Below, one piece after another: positions 17,125 through 25,749 of a stretch of 64,000 nucleotides of DNA (position 1 is the first letter of the stretch; the number at the start of each line of letters is the position of its first letter). Made by a program: the position numbers and the translations under genes. Below the pieces are notes generated by a model. The model worked only from the letters and a program-made list of their open reading frames with translations, had not been told where the DNA came from and did no database searches. The DNA is from CAILUG01 sp038125665 (lineage in GTDB: Bacteria; Pseudomonadota; Gammaproteobacteria; Pseudomonadales; Pseudohongiellaceae): positions 124,001-188,000 of the forward strand of contig JAYPEI010000004.1 in NCBI GenBank assembly GCA_038125665.1, given 5' to 3'.

Positions 17125-20100
17125 ATGTCTAGTCGCTCTAAGCTTTGTTTGTGGGATCGTATTAAGCGTCATAGCATGTTGTTGGTGCTTATCTTGCTGG
17201 TACCACTCACTATATTGATGACTGGGACAAGACTTTTATTGCCGCATTTAGACATCTCTGCTCAGCAATTGGGCCTTGAGCTCAGTCGAGTCTTAAAAAA
17301 TCCTGTGACAATCAATCGTCTTCAAGTAACGTGGTCCGGGTTTTCCCCAGCTGTCATCATTGGTGAACTTGATATTAATCTGTCAGATGAACAAAGCCTT
17401 TCAATTGGTAGGCTCGAGCTTGGGGTTGATGTGAGTGCATCTTTATTAAGCCTCAGTCCACGATTAAGTTATCTGCGGCTTGATCGTCTGCAACTTCCCC
17501 TACATGAAAATGCCGAAGGAGAATGGCTAATTCCAGGCCTACCACCACCCGATCTAAGTGTGAGACAGCTAATCCTACAGATGCTTCTTGATGCTCCACT
17601 CGTGCAACTTAGTGCAGGTGAACTAAGACTGCAACGATTCAATGGGAGCCGTTTTGAACTAAGTTCTTTGTATTTACAAAGTAGTTTAGGTGGTCTACTA
17701 AACCAGATTCATAATTTAAATCTCCAGTTTCGTCCTGGAATAGAAGCGGCGGCATTTAGAGGGCTAGCATCTTTCGAGGGTTCGCTTGCAGATGGCTTCA
17801 ATGGTCAGTTATGGATGGCAACTACAGGGTTGGATTTATCTTCGTTACTACATCAAATTGTTGAGCCCGAACTCTTTGCCAAAATCCCCTCTGATTTAGA
17901 GCTGGACACTGAAGTCTGGATAGATTTTTCTCCCTCTGGAGTCACTAGAGTTAAAGGGCAGGTTAATGATCTTCAGGCTAACTTTATGATTTCAGATCAG
18001 CCAGTATCGTTACGATATGTAGATTTTACTTGGCAAGCTCAACCAAACGAAAATGCGTCTTGGCAAGCAGATGTCCAGCAGTTAGTTTTTGATCTTAATA
18101 ATCAACCATTCGCTATGCCAAGTTTTTCACTTATCCTTACAGAAGATGAATCTCTACAATTCTATGCAAGACAACTTAACCTCCAACACCTACATTCACT
18201 TTTCAGTGAGTTACCATTGCCTGTAAGTCTAGACAACACGCTAACTACCCTGCAACCGAGGGGAAATTTGAATAAAGTGTTTCTTTCACTGGACCCAAAT
18301 AAATTGGAGTCAGGCTTGGCCTTGCGGGGGGAACTACAGGATGTCGCTGTAGACGCATGGAATAAAGCCCCCAGTGTTTCAGGTTTACAGGGCTTCGTGG
18401 AAATGATGATGAACCCAGACCATTACTCAGGAGTAGTCTGGGTGGACAGTAAGAAATTCGATTTGCATCTTCCTTTACTTTTTCCTCGCCCCTGGGAATA
18501 TTCTTCGGTGTCGACTAAGGTGTATTGGGACGTAAAGCCAGCAGAATTGAAGATCTGGAGCGAGCCTATAAAAGTTTCAAGCCAGGATCTGAATGGGCAG
18601 TTGGAATTCGGTTTAATCAATAGCTCCATTGGCACCCCAGACTATCAAACTGAATTTAACCTGCGTGTAGGAATGGATTGGATGAATCTTGGAATTCACT
18701 CTGACTATATTCCCTTGATTCCTTCAGCTGCATCAGTTTTCGACTGGGTAGATACTGCTCTTGATTCAGGCCTTATCTCACATAGTGGGTTTATCTTAAG
18801 AAGTGTGGGAGGCACACGTTATGACTCTAGCCATGTAACCCATCAGTCCTTCTTTAAAGTGAGTAATGCGACGCTTAATTTCCTTTCTGATTGGCCAACA
18901 CTTCATGCGGCAAAAACTAATATATTAATCTCCAATAACGAAGTTGATTTGGTGGCTGAGAATTTAAATCTAGGTACTTTGAATCTAAAAAATGCCAAGG
19001 CAACAGTACGTCCCCATGACGAATCTACAATGTTGACTTTGGAAGGGGCAGGGCGAGCTGAAGTCAACGATTTGTTGAATTTTCTCTCGACCACACCTGT
19101 GCATTCTGCAATTGGCGTTGATCTTAGTACTTGGTCAGCAAGAGGAAAAGGTGATATCCAGTTTTCTCTGCTTATTCCTTTGAGGTCGTCTGTGGAGCCT
19201 GAGGAGTTGACGGCGCATTTATACTTGGATGAAGTGGATTTAAAACTACCGCCGTATGAGCTTGAATTCACCGGCATTAAAGGGGAAATGAAGTTAAGCA
19301 ATAATAAGCTCAGCAGTAATGTACTCAATGCAAGTTTCTTAAATAAACCACTAACTGCGCATATTGTTAATGTCGATGACTCGCTAAATATTCAAGCCTC
19401 CGGCATGATGGATGTTAACACTCTTGAGCAGTGGAGAGGTTTAGGTAATTTCGTTCCCCAAGTGTTAAAAAAAACAGGAGGTGAGTTTAATTATCGAGCT
19501 GAACTTAGAGTGCCTGATGCAAGTGCAGAGAAAAGCCCCGAGTTACAACTCGACTCAGATTTGCAGGGATTNNNNNNNNNNGGATTTATTTCGGCATATC
19601 CATTGCCGTTTACGAAAGTTGCTAAGCTAAAAAGTCCACTCTCTTTGACTTTCATCTTTGACCCAGATTCAACACAACTAGAGTTAAGTTATGCTGACTT
19701 TCTTTCAGGACAGCTTCTGTTACAAGACGGCACTGTAGATCGTGGACAGCTATACTTGGGGAAATTGAATGAATCTTTTTCTATTCGCCGAGCCGATAAT
19801 AATGCCCGTGGATTATTTCTTTTAGGTGAGATATCTCAATTTGATTTTGATGCCTGGAAGCTTGCTCTGGCGCCATTGCTGACTAGTAACTTAGAGGATG
19901 AAAAGTCACTGTCGGATTATCTTGCTCTGATTGATATGGACATCGGTGATCTTACTCTTTTTGATCGTCACTTTATGGGAGTTAACACAGCCATTGAGAT
20001 GGTTGATGACCAATGGAAAATTAAATTTGCTAATACTGATATAGCTGGTGATTTGCAAATGCCTCTAAATGATGATGAAGGTATCTGGAAGCTTGATCTA

Positions 20101-21027
20101 GCGTATCTTAATCTTCCACAACCGGAGTATGTAGATAATAACAGCGATACCCCAGACCTGCTGGAGGAAGTTGATCCTAGGGAATTGCCCTCAATGGATA
20201 TAGTCCTCAAAGAGCTAACTGTCGGAGAGCATCAATTGGGACGATGGAGTTTTTCTATCCGTCCAGAATATTTGCAAAATACTCGAACTGGCGTAGTACT
20301 GAATGATTTTTTAATGCGTGAATTGACCTCGAATATAGAAGGTCTAGAGGGAGAAGCTACTGGTGCATCCATGCACTGGAGCTTTGATGGTAAAACTCAT
20401 AACAGTAGCTTTGCTGGTGTCTTCAGGACAGGAAATTTAGCACAAGTGATGCCTAACTGGGGTTACGATGCGGTGATCATTTCTCGCAATTCTCAATTTC
20501 GCAGTGAACTTAGCTGGCCCGGTTCTCCGGTTAACTTTAGCCTAGCCTCGAGCACGGGTGAGATCGCGTTAGTGATTGATGAGGGAAATTTCACGGATGT
20601 GGAGTCCGGAGGTGTGAAATTACTGGGAGCATTTAACTTTGATGCACTTGCACGGCGTCTGCAACTGGATTTTTCTGATGTCTATAGTAAAGGCTTTGCC
20701 TACGATGACATTCGAGGACAACTTAACTTTGAGCAGGGAAAGGTTGTTACAAATGTTCCAGTTGTGGTGAATGGTACTTCCTCAAGGCTCACGATAGAAG
20801 GTGAGTTAAATATGTTAAAAGAGACAATTACTGCTGATATGCAAGTGAGAATTCCGGTAGGTGAAAATATCTCTATGTTGGCAGGACTACTGGGGGCTTG
20901 GCCTATTGCGATAGGAACTTATCTGGCAAGCAAAGTTTTTTCTGAAAAAGTGGGCGAATTTACCACGGTGCTTTACCGTTTAGATGGGTCTTGGTCTGAT
21001 CCGCAAGGAGATTTCGAGTATGAATAA
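17125..21027 (+). CDS. yhdP: YhdP family AsmA-like envelope protein (contains assembly gap)
   Basis: A protein of about 1300 residues with an N-terminal membrane anchor (LLVLILLVPLTILMTGTRLL) and a very long periplasmic beta-rich region of the DUF3971/AsmA-like kind. YhdP is one of the proteins implicated in phospholipid transport to the outer membrane in E. coli, where it is about 1266 residues. The frame remains open across ten Ns at 19572-19581, with a DLQG motif just before, so the gap probably conceals only a few residues. The start could be GTG 17116 or ATG 17125; AGGTGAG favours the latter. It sits behind rng as in other gammaproteobacteria. Confidence 0.9.
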   Translation: MSSRSKLCLWDRIKRHSMLLVLILLVPLTILMTGTRLLLPHLDISAQQLGLELSRVLKNPVTINRLQVTWSGFSPAVIIGELDINLSDEQSLSIGRLELGVDVSASLLSLSPRLSYLRLDRLQLPLHENAEGEWLIPGLPPPDLSVRQLILQMLLDAPLVQLSAGELRLQRFNGSRFELSSLYLQSSLGGLLNQIHNLNLQFRPGIEAAAFRGLASFEGSLADGFNGQLWMATTGLDLSSLLHQIVEPELFAKIPSDLELDTEVWIDFSPSGVTRVKGQVNDLQANFMISDQPVSLRYVDFTWQAQPNENASWQADVQQLVFDLNNQPFAMPSFSLILTEDESLQFYARQLNLQHLHSLFSELPLPVSLDNTLTTLQPRGNLNKVFLSLDPNKLESGLALRGELQDVAVDAWNKAPSVSGLQGFVEMMMNPDHYSGVVWVDSKKFDLHLPLLFPRPWEYSSVSTKVYWDVKPAELKIWSEPIKVSSQDLNGQLEFGLINSSIGTPDYQTEFNLRVGMDWMNLGIHSDYIPLIPSAASVFDWVDTALDSGLISHSGFILRSVGGTRYDSSHVTHQSFFKVSNATLNFLSDWPTLHAAKTNILISNNEVDLVAENLNLGTLNLKNAKATVRPHDESTMLTLEGAGRAEVNDLLNFLSTTPVHSAIGVDLSTWSARGKGDIQFSLLIPLRSSVEPEELTAHLYLDEVDLKLPPYELEFTGIKGEMKLSNNKLSSNVLNASFLNKPLTAHIVNVDDSLNIQASGMMDVNTLEQWRGLGNFVPQVLKKTGGEFNYRAELRVPDASAEKSPELQLDSDLQGXXXXGFISAYPLPFTKVAKLKSPLSLTFIFDPDSTQLELSYADFLSGQLLLQDGTVDRGQLYLGKLNESFSIRRADNNARGLFLLGEISQFDFDAWKLALAPLLTSNLEDEKSLSDYLALIDMDIGDLTLFDRHFMGVNTAIEMVDDQWKIKFANTDIAGDLQMPLNDDEGIWKLDLAYLNLPQPEYVDNNSDTPDLLEEVDPRELPSMDIVLKELTVGEHQLGRWSFSIRPEYLQNTRTGVVLNDFLMRELTSNIEGLEGEATGASMHWSFDGKTHNSSFAGVFRTGNLAQVMPNWGYDAVIISRNSQFRSELSWPGSPVNFSLASSTGEIALVIDEGNFTDVESGGVKLLGAFNFDALARRLQLDFSDVYSKGFAYDDIRGQLNFEQGKVVTNVPVVVNGTSSRLTIEGELNMLKETITADMQVRIPVGENISMLAGLLGAWPIAIGTYLASKVFSEKVGEFTTVLYRLDGSWSDPQGDFEYE
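19572..19581. other. Assembly gap (10 N)
   Basis: Ten undetermined bases lie inside yhdP. The reading frame is preserved on both sides with family-like residues, so the true missing length is probably near ten or differs by a multiple of three. Confidence 0.95.
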
Positions 21028-21730
21028 AACAACATGGACTAATTTGCTTACACTATTTTGTCTCTTAATAGCTTTTTGGTGGCCGTGGGAGGGACGAGAT
21101 TACTTATTGAATGCTAGTTTGTTTGCGCTTTCGGGCGCATTAACCAATTGGTTAGCTGTGCATATGCTGTTTGAAAAAATTCCTTTGATTTATGGTTCAG
21201 GTGTAATTCCAGAGCGCTTCGAAGAATTCAAAGCAGGTATCCGAAATATGATTTTAAAACAATTTTTCAACAAGGAGGATGTTAGTCAGTTCCTTCAAAG
21301 TATGCAGGGTAAGGATGAACATGGTGCATCTGCGCTTGGTAAGATTGCTGATGGTGTGGATTTTGAAGTTGCTTTTAGCCAATTAACTGATGTGATTATG
21401 AAATCTTCTTTCGCTCCTATGCTGGCAATGGTTGGTGGTGAGAAGGCGCTCTCTCCGTTGAAACAACCCTTTATTGAAAAAATGAGTATTTTTTTAAAGA
21501 ATACTTTAAATGATCCTAAGATAATCTCAGCTATGCATACGCAAACTGGTGAGACTATGGTAGAAAAAGTGGAAGGTATTGTTGACCAAAGGCTTAAAGA
21601 ACTGACGTCAGAGTCGGTGAAAATAATTGTTCAGGAAATGATTCGTGAACATCTTGGTTGGTTAGTGGTGTGGGGAGGAGTTGCTGGAGCACTTATGGGA
21701 ATAATTGTTCAAGGAATGGACGTAAAATAA
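21020..21730 (+). CDS. DUF445 family membrane protein
   Basis: A 236-residue protein with hydrophobic segments at the N-terminus (about residues 6-22 and 29-42) and another at the C-terminus (about 210-230). The stretch ALTNWLAVHMLFEKIPLIYG followed by GVIPERFEEFKAGI matches DUF445, a family of unknown function in bacteria. I chose ATG 21020, which overlaps the yhdP stop by eight bases with GGAG upstream, rather than an earlier in-frame start. In many gammaproteobacteria tldD or a nitrilase gene follows yhdP; here this gene occupies that place. Confidence 0.8.
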   Translation: MNKTTWTNLLTLFCLLIAFWWPWEGRDYLLNASLFALSGALTNWLAVHMLFEKIPLIYGSGVIPERFEEFKAGIRNMILKQFFNKEDVSQFLQSMQGKDEHGASALGKIADGVDFEVAFSQLTDVIMKSSFAPMLAMVGGEKALSPLKQPFIEKMSIFLKNTLNDPKIISAMHTQTGETMVEKVEGIVDQRLKELTSESVKIIVQEMIREHLGWLVVWGGVAGALMGIIVQGMDVK

Positions 21731-21903
21731 AACGATGAGTTTCACCAATTAATTGTCTATCTGCCGTACTTTCTTATTAAGAATCTTGGTAACTAAGCAC
21801 CTGTTGCTGTAAAATCAATACCAAAAACTCATCCCTCATAGATTAGTACCATATTAAATCTACCTATGAAATATATTTAATTACTTTTTAGAAGGATACG
21901 TAC

Positions 21904-22485
21904 ATGGCGAGACCTGTAGAATTTGACTACGATCTTGTACTAGAGAAAGCAATGGAGCAGTTCAACAAAGAAGGATACGAAGCAAGCTCAGTACAAAAAT
22001 TACTCGACGCAGCCCAAATAAATCGTGGCACCTTGTACAACTCATTCGGGGATAAAGATACCTTTTTCATGTTGAGTCTTGATAGATACAATGTTGAGAT
22101 GAAAGGGCTAATAAAAGCCACATTGGGAGCTGATCAAAAAGCTGCCAATGCAATAGCTTCATTTTTTGATGCTGCCAATGGTCTACCTCCCAAAAAAAGA
22201 GCCATGGGATGCCTGATTGTTAACTCATTATGTGAAAGCATTATCTGGAACAAAGAAATGCAATCCAAAATTCGTGACTCTTTAAATCAGATTCGTAAAG
22301 CACTCTTGGGTCGAACCAAGGAGCTTGAGAAACAACGTGGATTGGCTAAAGGGTTATCTGCAGATTTGGCTGCAGATTTACTAATCAACTTGTATGTTGC
22401 CATCAAAGTGGGTGCCCGTAACGGAAAGCCCCACAAAGCCTTAAGTGAGCAAGTAGCTTTCACCCTTAAGGTGGTTCTTCATTAG
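21904..22485 (+). CDS. TetR/AcrR family transcriptional regulator
   Basis: A 193-residue one-domain-plus-ligand regulator. The N-terminal helix-turn-helix covers about residues 10-55, with YEASSVQKLLDAAQINRGTL and LYNSFGDKDTFF typical of the TetR DNA-binding domain. The C-terminal ligand domain is unassigned, with two cysteines near residues 102 and 109. GAAGGA precedes the ATG. The nearest candidate target is the exbD-like gene 136 bases downstream, but a strong hairpin lies between them, so they are probably separate transcripts. Confidence 0.88.
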   Translation: MARPVEFDYDLVLEKAMEQFNKEGYEASSVQKLLDAAQINRGTLYNSFGDKDTFFMLSLDRYNVEMKGLIKATLGADQKAANAIASFFDAANGLPPKKRAMGCLIVNSLCESIIWNKEMQSKIRDSLNQIRKALLGRTKELEKQRGLAKGLSADLAADLLINLYVAIKVGARNGKPHKALSEQVAFTLKVVLH

Positions 22486-22494
22486 CATAAGGCA

Positions 22495-22516
22495 GGGAGC
22501 AGTTGAACCTGCTCCC
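22495..22516 (+). terminator. GC-rich hairpin after the TetR gene
   Basis: GGGAGCAG, loop TTGAAC, then CTGCTCCC forms a perfect 8-base stem ten bases past the stop codon. No U-tract follows, so termination would be weak or factor-dependent. Confidence 0.55.
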
Positions 22517-22620
22517 CAAGCTGATATACTCAGCCAGCAAATTGGGTTTTATTAAATGAAGATGTAAACTCTGAAAATTTTTTTGGGATGCCCAACAAGG
22601 AATAAGACTAAGGAATTATA

Positions 22621-23037
22621 ATGAAAACTGTAGGCAGTTCAGTAATTAAGCGGAAAAAAGACGAATCTAATATCGACCTAACACCCATGCTAGATGTTGT
22701 TTTCATCCTGTTGATTTTCTTTGTTGTGACTGCAAGCTTCCTTAAGGAAAGTGCTCTTGATGCGCAGTCACAAGATCCAAATAACAATCCACCCCCTCCT
22801 ACTGAAGACACTCCTCAAAATATCCTGATTGAGATAGATAACAGAAACGTCATCTATTTCAACCATGAGAGAGTAGATATTTCTGCACTTCGTGCTCGTG
22901 TTGCATCTCATCGTGCTGAAAATCCAGCTGCTTCTGTAGTAATCCGCCCTGGTGCAAACTCTACGGCTGAAATCTTGGTGCGTTCCATGGACGCAGCTCG
23001 AGCTGCCGGTGCCTCAGCAATTTCAATCGCTGAGTAA
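22621..23037 (+). CDS. ExbD/TolR family biopolymer transport protein
   Basis: A 138-residue single-span protein. The membrane helix carries the family's essential aspartate in IDLTPMLDVVFILLIFFVV (about residues 19-38), after a short cytoplasmic basic N-terminus. A periplasmic domain with a proline-rich linker (NNPPPPTE) follows. ExbD proteins couple the proton gradient through an ExbB/ExbD motor to TonB. No exbB or tonB gene is adjacent, which is unusual. A partner elsewhere in the genome, perhaps serving receptors such as the one at 46135, is inference. Confidence 0.9.
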   Translation: MKTVGSSVIKRKKDESNIDLTPMLDVVFILLIFFVVTASFLKESALDAQSQDPNNNPPPPTEDTPQNILIEIDNRNVIYFNHERVDISALRARVASHRAENPAASVVIRPGANSTAEILVRSMDAARAAGASAISIAE

Positions 23038-23305
23038 AACCTAATTTTGAGTAAAAAAAGCAGAAAGCTAATTTTGCTTCAAGGTAGAGTTAGTCTGATC
23101 ATTTACCATTGTTATGATCACCTTAGTTTCTCTAGCACCATAAAGTGCTTCTCTGAAATGGCTTAATATATTTGTTATAAGTCTCACTCAGGAATGTAAT
23201 TGAGTAATTTGATTCTCTTTTAAATGAATATAAATCAGCTGTTCTTTACTGTAATCACTTAGTACGTTTGTTGTACACTCATCATTTTCTGCGGGAGGAT
23301 TTCCC

Positions 23306-23704
23306 ATGTCGCTGATTTATTTCATTCTGGCCTTGTCTTTACTGCAATATGTCTGGTTTGCATTGAAAGTTGGCCGCGGACGAGAGCTATACGGTGTTAA
23401 AGCACCGGCAATTAGCGGACACCCTCAATTTGAGCGCCTTTATAGAGTGCAAATGAATACCCTGGAGCAACTGGTCTTATTTGTGCCTTCACTGGTCCTT
23501 TCTGCTCATCTTTTGCAGGCAGAGGGCTTTGAAACATATTTCATTGCATGCCTTGGGGTCCTGTATCTGGTTGGTAGAGGATTTTATAGCGTCAGTTATG
23601 AAAAAGATCCCACCAAAAGAGGGCTCGGATTTATGGTGGGATTCGTCCCAACGTTGATTATGTTACTGATAGCAGCCCTGCTTGCAGCCAGAGAAATGCT
23701 CTGA
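23306..23704 (+). CDS. MAPEG family membrane protein
   Basis: A 132-residue protein with four hydrophobic segments. The motif FERLYRVQMNTLEQL (about residues 46-60) is the glutathione-binding signature of membrane-associated eicosanoid/glutathione enzymes, and RGFYSVSYEKDPTKRGLGF near residue 92 carries the second conserved arginine/tyrosine region. Bacterial members often show glutathione transferase or peroxidase activity, and this organism evidently uses glutathione (frmA/fghA). A GGGAGGA ribosome site precedes the ATG. It begins a tight run with the cyclotransferase and fabV. Confidence 0.88.
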   Translation: MSLIYFILALSLLQYVWFALKVGRGRELYGVKAPAISGHPQFERLYRVQMNTLEQLVLFVPSLVLSAHLLQAEGFETYFIACLGVLYLVGRGFYSVSYEKDPTKRGLGFMVGFVPTLIMLLIAALLAAREML

Positions 23705-23726
23705 GTCCTGGCATTTGATAGTTGAT

Positions 23727-24536
23727 ATGAAACTTAAATCTACTTGGCAGAGTTTTTTTTGGCGATTGAGACACAGGCTACTAGCAATCTTGGTGCTTTT
23801 GTATCTCCCCATCGTTCATGTTGGCTTAGCTGCAGTGCCAGTACAGCCAGTAAAAATCGTCCAGAAATTCCCACACGACCCAAATGCCTTCACGCAAGGC
23901 CTTGAGGTATTTGGGAGTGAACTACTGGAGGGAACCGGTCGTTACGGGAAGTCTGAACTTAGGCGTGTTGAGCTTGCTTCTGGCGAGGTCTTGCAAAGCT
24001 ATAAGTTAGGAAGACGTTATTTTGGGGAAGGAATCACTCTTCTGAAAGATAAAGTTTTTCAGCTCACCTGGCGATCCCATTTCGGCTTTGTATACGATGC
24101 CAAGACCTTTTCTAGAGAGCGTTTTTTTCTTTACAGCGGTGAAGGTTGGGGTCTCACTAATAACGGTTCAGAACTTATAATGAGTGATGGAACTGCTCAG
24201 TTACGATTTCTAGATCCAACAACCTTGCAGGTAGTCCGTGTAGTGACAGTGACTGAGGAAGGATCCCCTGTGACTATGCTCAATGAGTTAGAATTTGTGC
24301 AGGGGGAAGTGTGGGCGAATATCTGGTATAGCAGTCAGATTGTACGAATTCATCCGGATACCGGTGAGGTAATCGGCCGTATCGAACTCGGGACTCTAGA
24401 AAGACCTGGAGATCCTGACGCAGTTGCCAATGGCATTGCCTGGGATAGTAAAGAGCAACGTCTTTTTGTGACAGGTAAACTCTGGGAACATCTTTACGAA
24501 ATAAAATTACTTCCAGCTATAGGGAATACTCCATGA
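23727..24536 (+). CDS. Glutaminyl-peptide cyclotransferase (plant/bacterial type)
   Basis: A 269-residue exported protein. Residues 1-36 form a signal sequence (LLAILVLLYLPIVHVGLAA). The mature part is a five-blade beta-propeller of the glutamine cyclotransferase family: FPHDPNAFTQGLEVF, LTWRSHFGFVYDAKTF, LNELEFVQGEVWANIW and VANGIAWDSKEQRLFVTGK. These enzymes convert N-terminal Gln to pyroglutamate, in the periplasm for this gene by inference. I chose ATG 23727, 22 bases after the MAPEG stop. It overlaps fabV by four bases. Confidence 0.9.
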   Translation: MKLKSTWQSFFWRLRHRLLAILVLLYLPIVHVGLAAVPVQPVKIVQKFPHDPNAFTQGLEVFGSELLEGTGRYGKSELRRVELASGEVLQSYKLGRRYFGEGITLLKDKVFQLTWRSHFGFVYDAKTFSRERFFLYSGEGWGLTNNGSELIMSDGTAQLRFLDPTTLQVVRVVTVTEEGSPVTMLNELEFVQGEVWANIWYSSQIVRIHPDTGEVIGRIELGTLERPGDPDAVANGIAWDSKEQRLFVTGKLWEHLYEIKLLPAIGNTP

Positions 24537-25738
24537 TTATCAAACCTCGTGTCCGTGGCTTCATGTGTATCACTGCTCACCCAGAGGGATGCGCAGCCAA
24601 TGTTCGTCGCCAAATTGACTATGTTCGCTCACAGGGAGTCTTGGATAGTACTCATGAGACTGCAGTTGCCAAACGTGTGCTAGTAATAGGTGCCTCCACT
24701 GGGTATGGATTAGCTTCACGGATAGTGTCTGCTGCTGGATGTGGTGCAGCCACATTGGGAGTGTTCTTTGAAAAAGAGGGTAATGAGACTAAGCCAGGTT
24801 CTGCGGGCTGGTATAACTCCGCTGCATTCCATAACTGGGCTGAGAATGAGGGTTTATATGCAAAAAGTTTGAATACGGATGCTTTCAGTGATGATGCCAA
24901 GGAAAAAGTAATCGCCACCATAAAAGAGGATCTTGGTCAGGTCGACTTGGTAGTCTACTCATTAGCTGCACCACGAAGAACGCATCCAAGAACAGGTGAG
25001 GTCTTTAACTCTACACTGAAATCTATCGGTAAATCGGTGACATTACGAGGCGTAAATACTGATAAAGAGATTATTCAGGAGATGAATGTTGAACCAGCTT
25101 CGGAGGACGAAATAGCAAGTACAGTGGCCGTGATGGGAGGAGAAGACTGGCTATTCTGGATGGAAGCATTAAAAAACGCAGGGGTGCTTGCCGAAGGAGC
25201 AAAAACCACAGCTTACACGTATCTAGGTGCTGAACTGACTTGGGATATTTACTGGAATGGCACCATAGGTGAGGCGAAAAAAGATTTAGATACTAAGGCA
25301 AAGCTGATTAATTCACTACTTGCTGATTTAAAAGGAGAAGCCAGAGTCGCAGTGCTCAAGGCAGTTGTCACGCAGGCGAGTTCTGCTATTCCTATCATGC
25401 CTTTGTACCTAGCTTTGCTATTCAAAGTAATGAAAGAGGCGGGAACTCATGAAGATTGCATTGAACAGGTAGATCTATTATTCCGTGAGAGTCTCTATGG
25501 TGCCAAGCCTCGAATTGATGCTGATGGGCGCTGGCGCGCTGACTACAAAGAGTTGGAGCCTGCAGTGCAAGAGGCAGTGAAGAATAGTTGGAGTGCTGTC
25601 ACAAGTGAGAACCTGCACGAGATAACCGATTTTTCAGGTTATCAGCGTAATTTTTTACAACTGTTTGGTTTTGAAATGGAAGGAGTTGACTACGAGGTTG
25701 AAACCAACCCAGTAGTCTATATGCCTTTAATCAGTTAA
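24533..25738 (+). CDS. fabV: Enoyl-[acyl-carrier-protein] reductase FabV
   Basis: A 401-residue NADH-dependent trans-2-enoyl reductase of type II fatty acid synthesis. The active site Tyr240-x8-Lys249 (YWNGTIGEAK) has the spacing that distinguishes FabV from FabI. The cofactor loop VLVIGASTGYGLASRI is near residue 49 and the conserved start IIKPRVRGF is intact. FabV is known for resistance to triclosan. ATGA overlap with the cyclotransferase gene implies coupling; the functional link between them is not obvious. It converges on the sulfite-oxidase-family gene with 11 bases between. Confidence 0.96.
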   Translation: MIIKPRVRGFMCITAHPEGCAANVRRQIDYVRSQGVLDSTHETAVAKRVLVIGASTGYGLASRIVSAAGCGAATLGVFFEKEGNETKPGSAGWYNSAAFHNWAENEGLYAKSLNTDAFSDDAKEKVIATIKEDLGQVDLVVYSLAAPRRTHPRTGEVFNSTLKSIGKSVTLRGVNTDKEIIQEMNVEPASEDEIASTVAVMGGEDWLFWMEALKNAGVLAEGAKTTAYTYLGAELTWDIYWNGTIGEAKKDLDTKAKLINSLLADLKGEARVAVLKAVVTQASSAIPIMPLYLALLFKVMKEAGTHEDCIEQVDLLFRESLYGAKPRIDADGRWRADYKELEPAVQEAVKNSWSAVTSENLHEITDFSGYQRNFLQLFGFEMEGVDYEVETNPVVYMPLIS

Positions 25739-25749
25739 GAATATGTCAA

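Noticed and set aside
18903..19328. Antisense open frame of 141 codons within yhdP
   Set aside because: It lies wholly opposite a continuous yhdP frame and shows no family features; a shadow frame.
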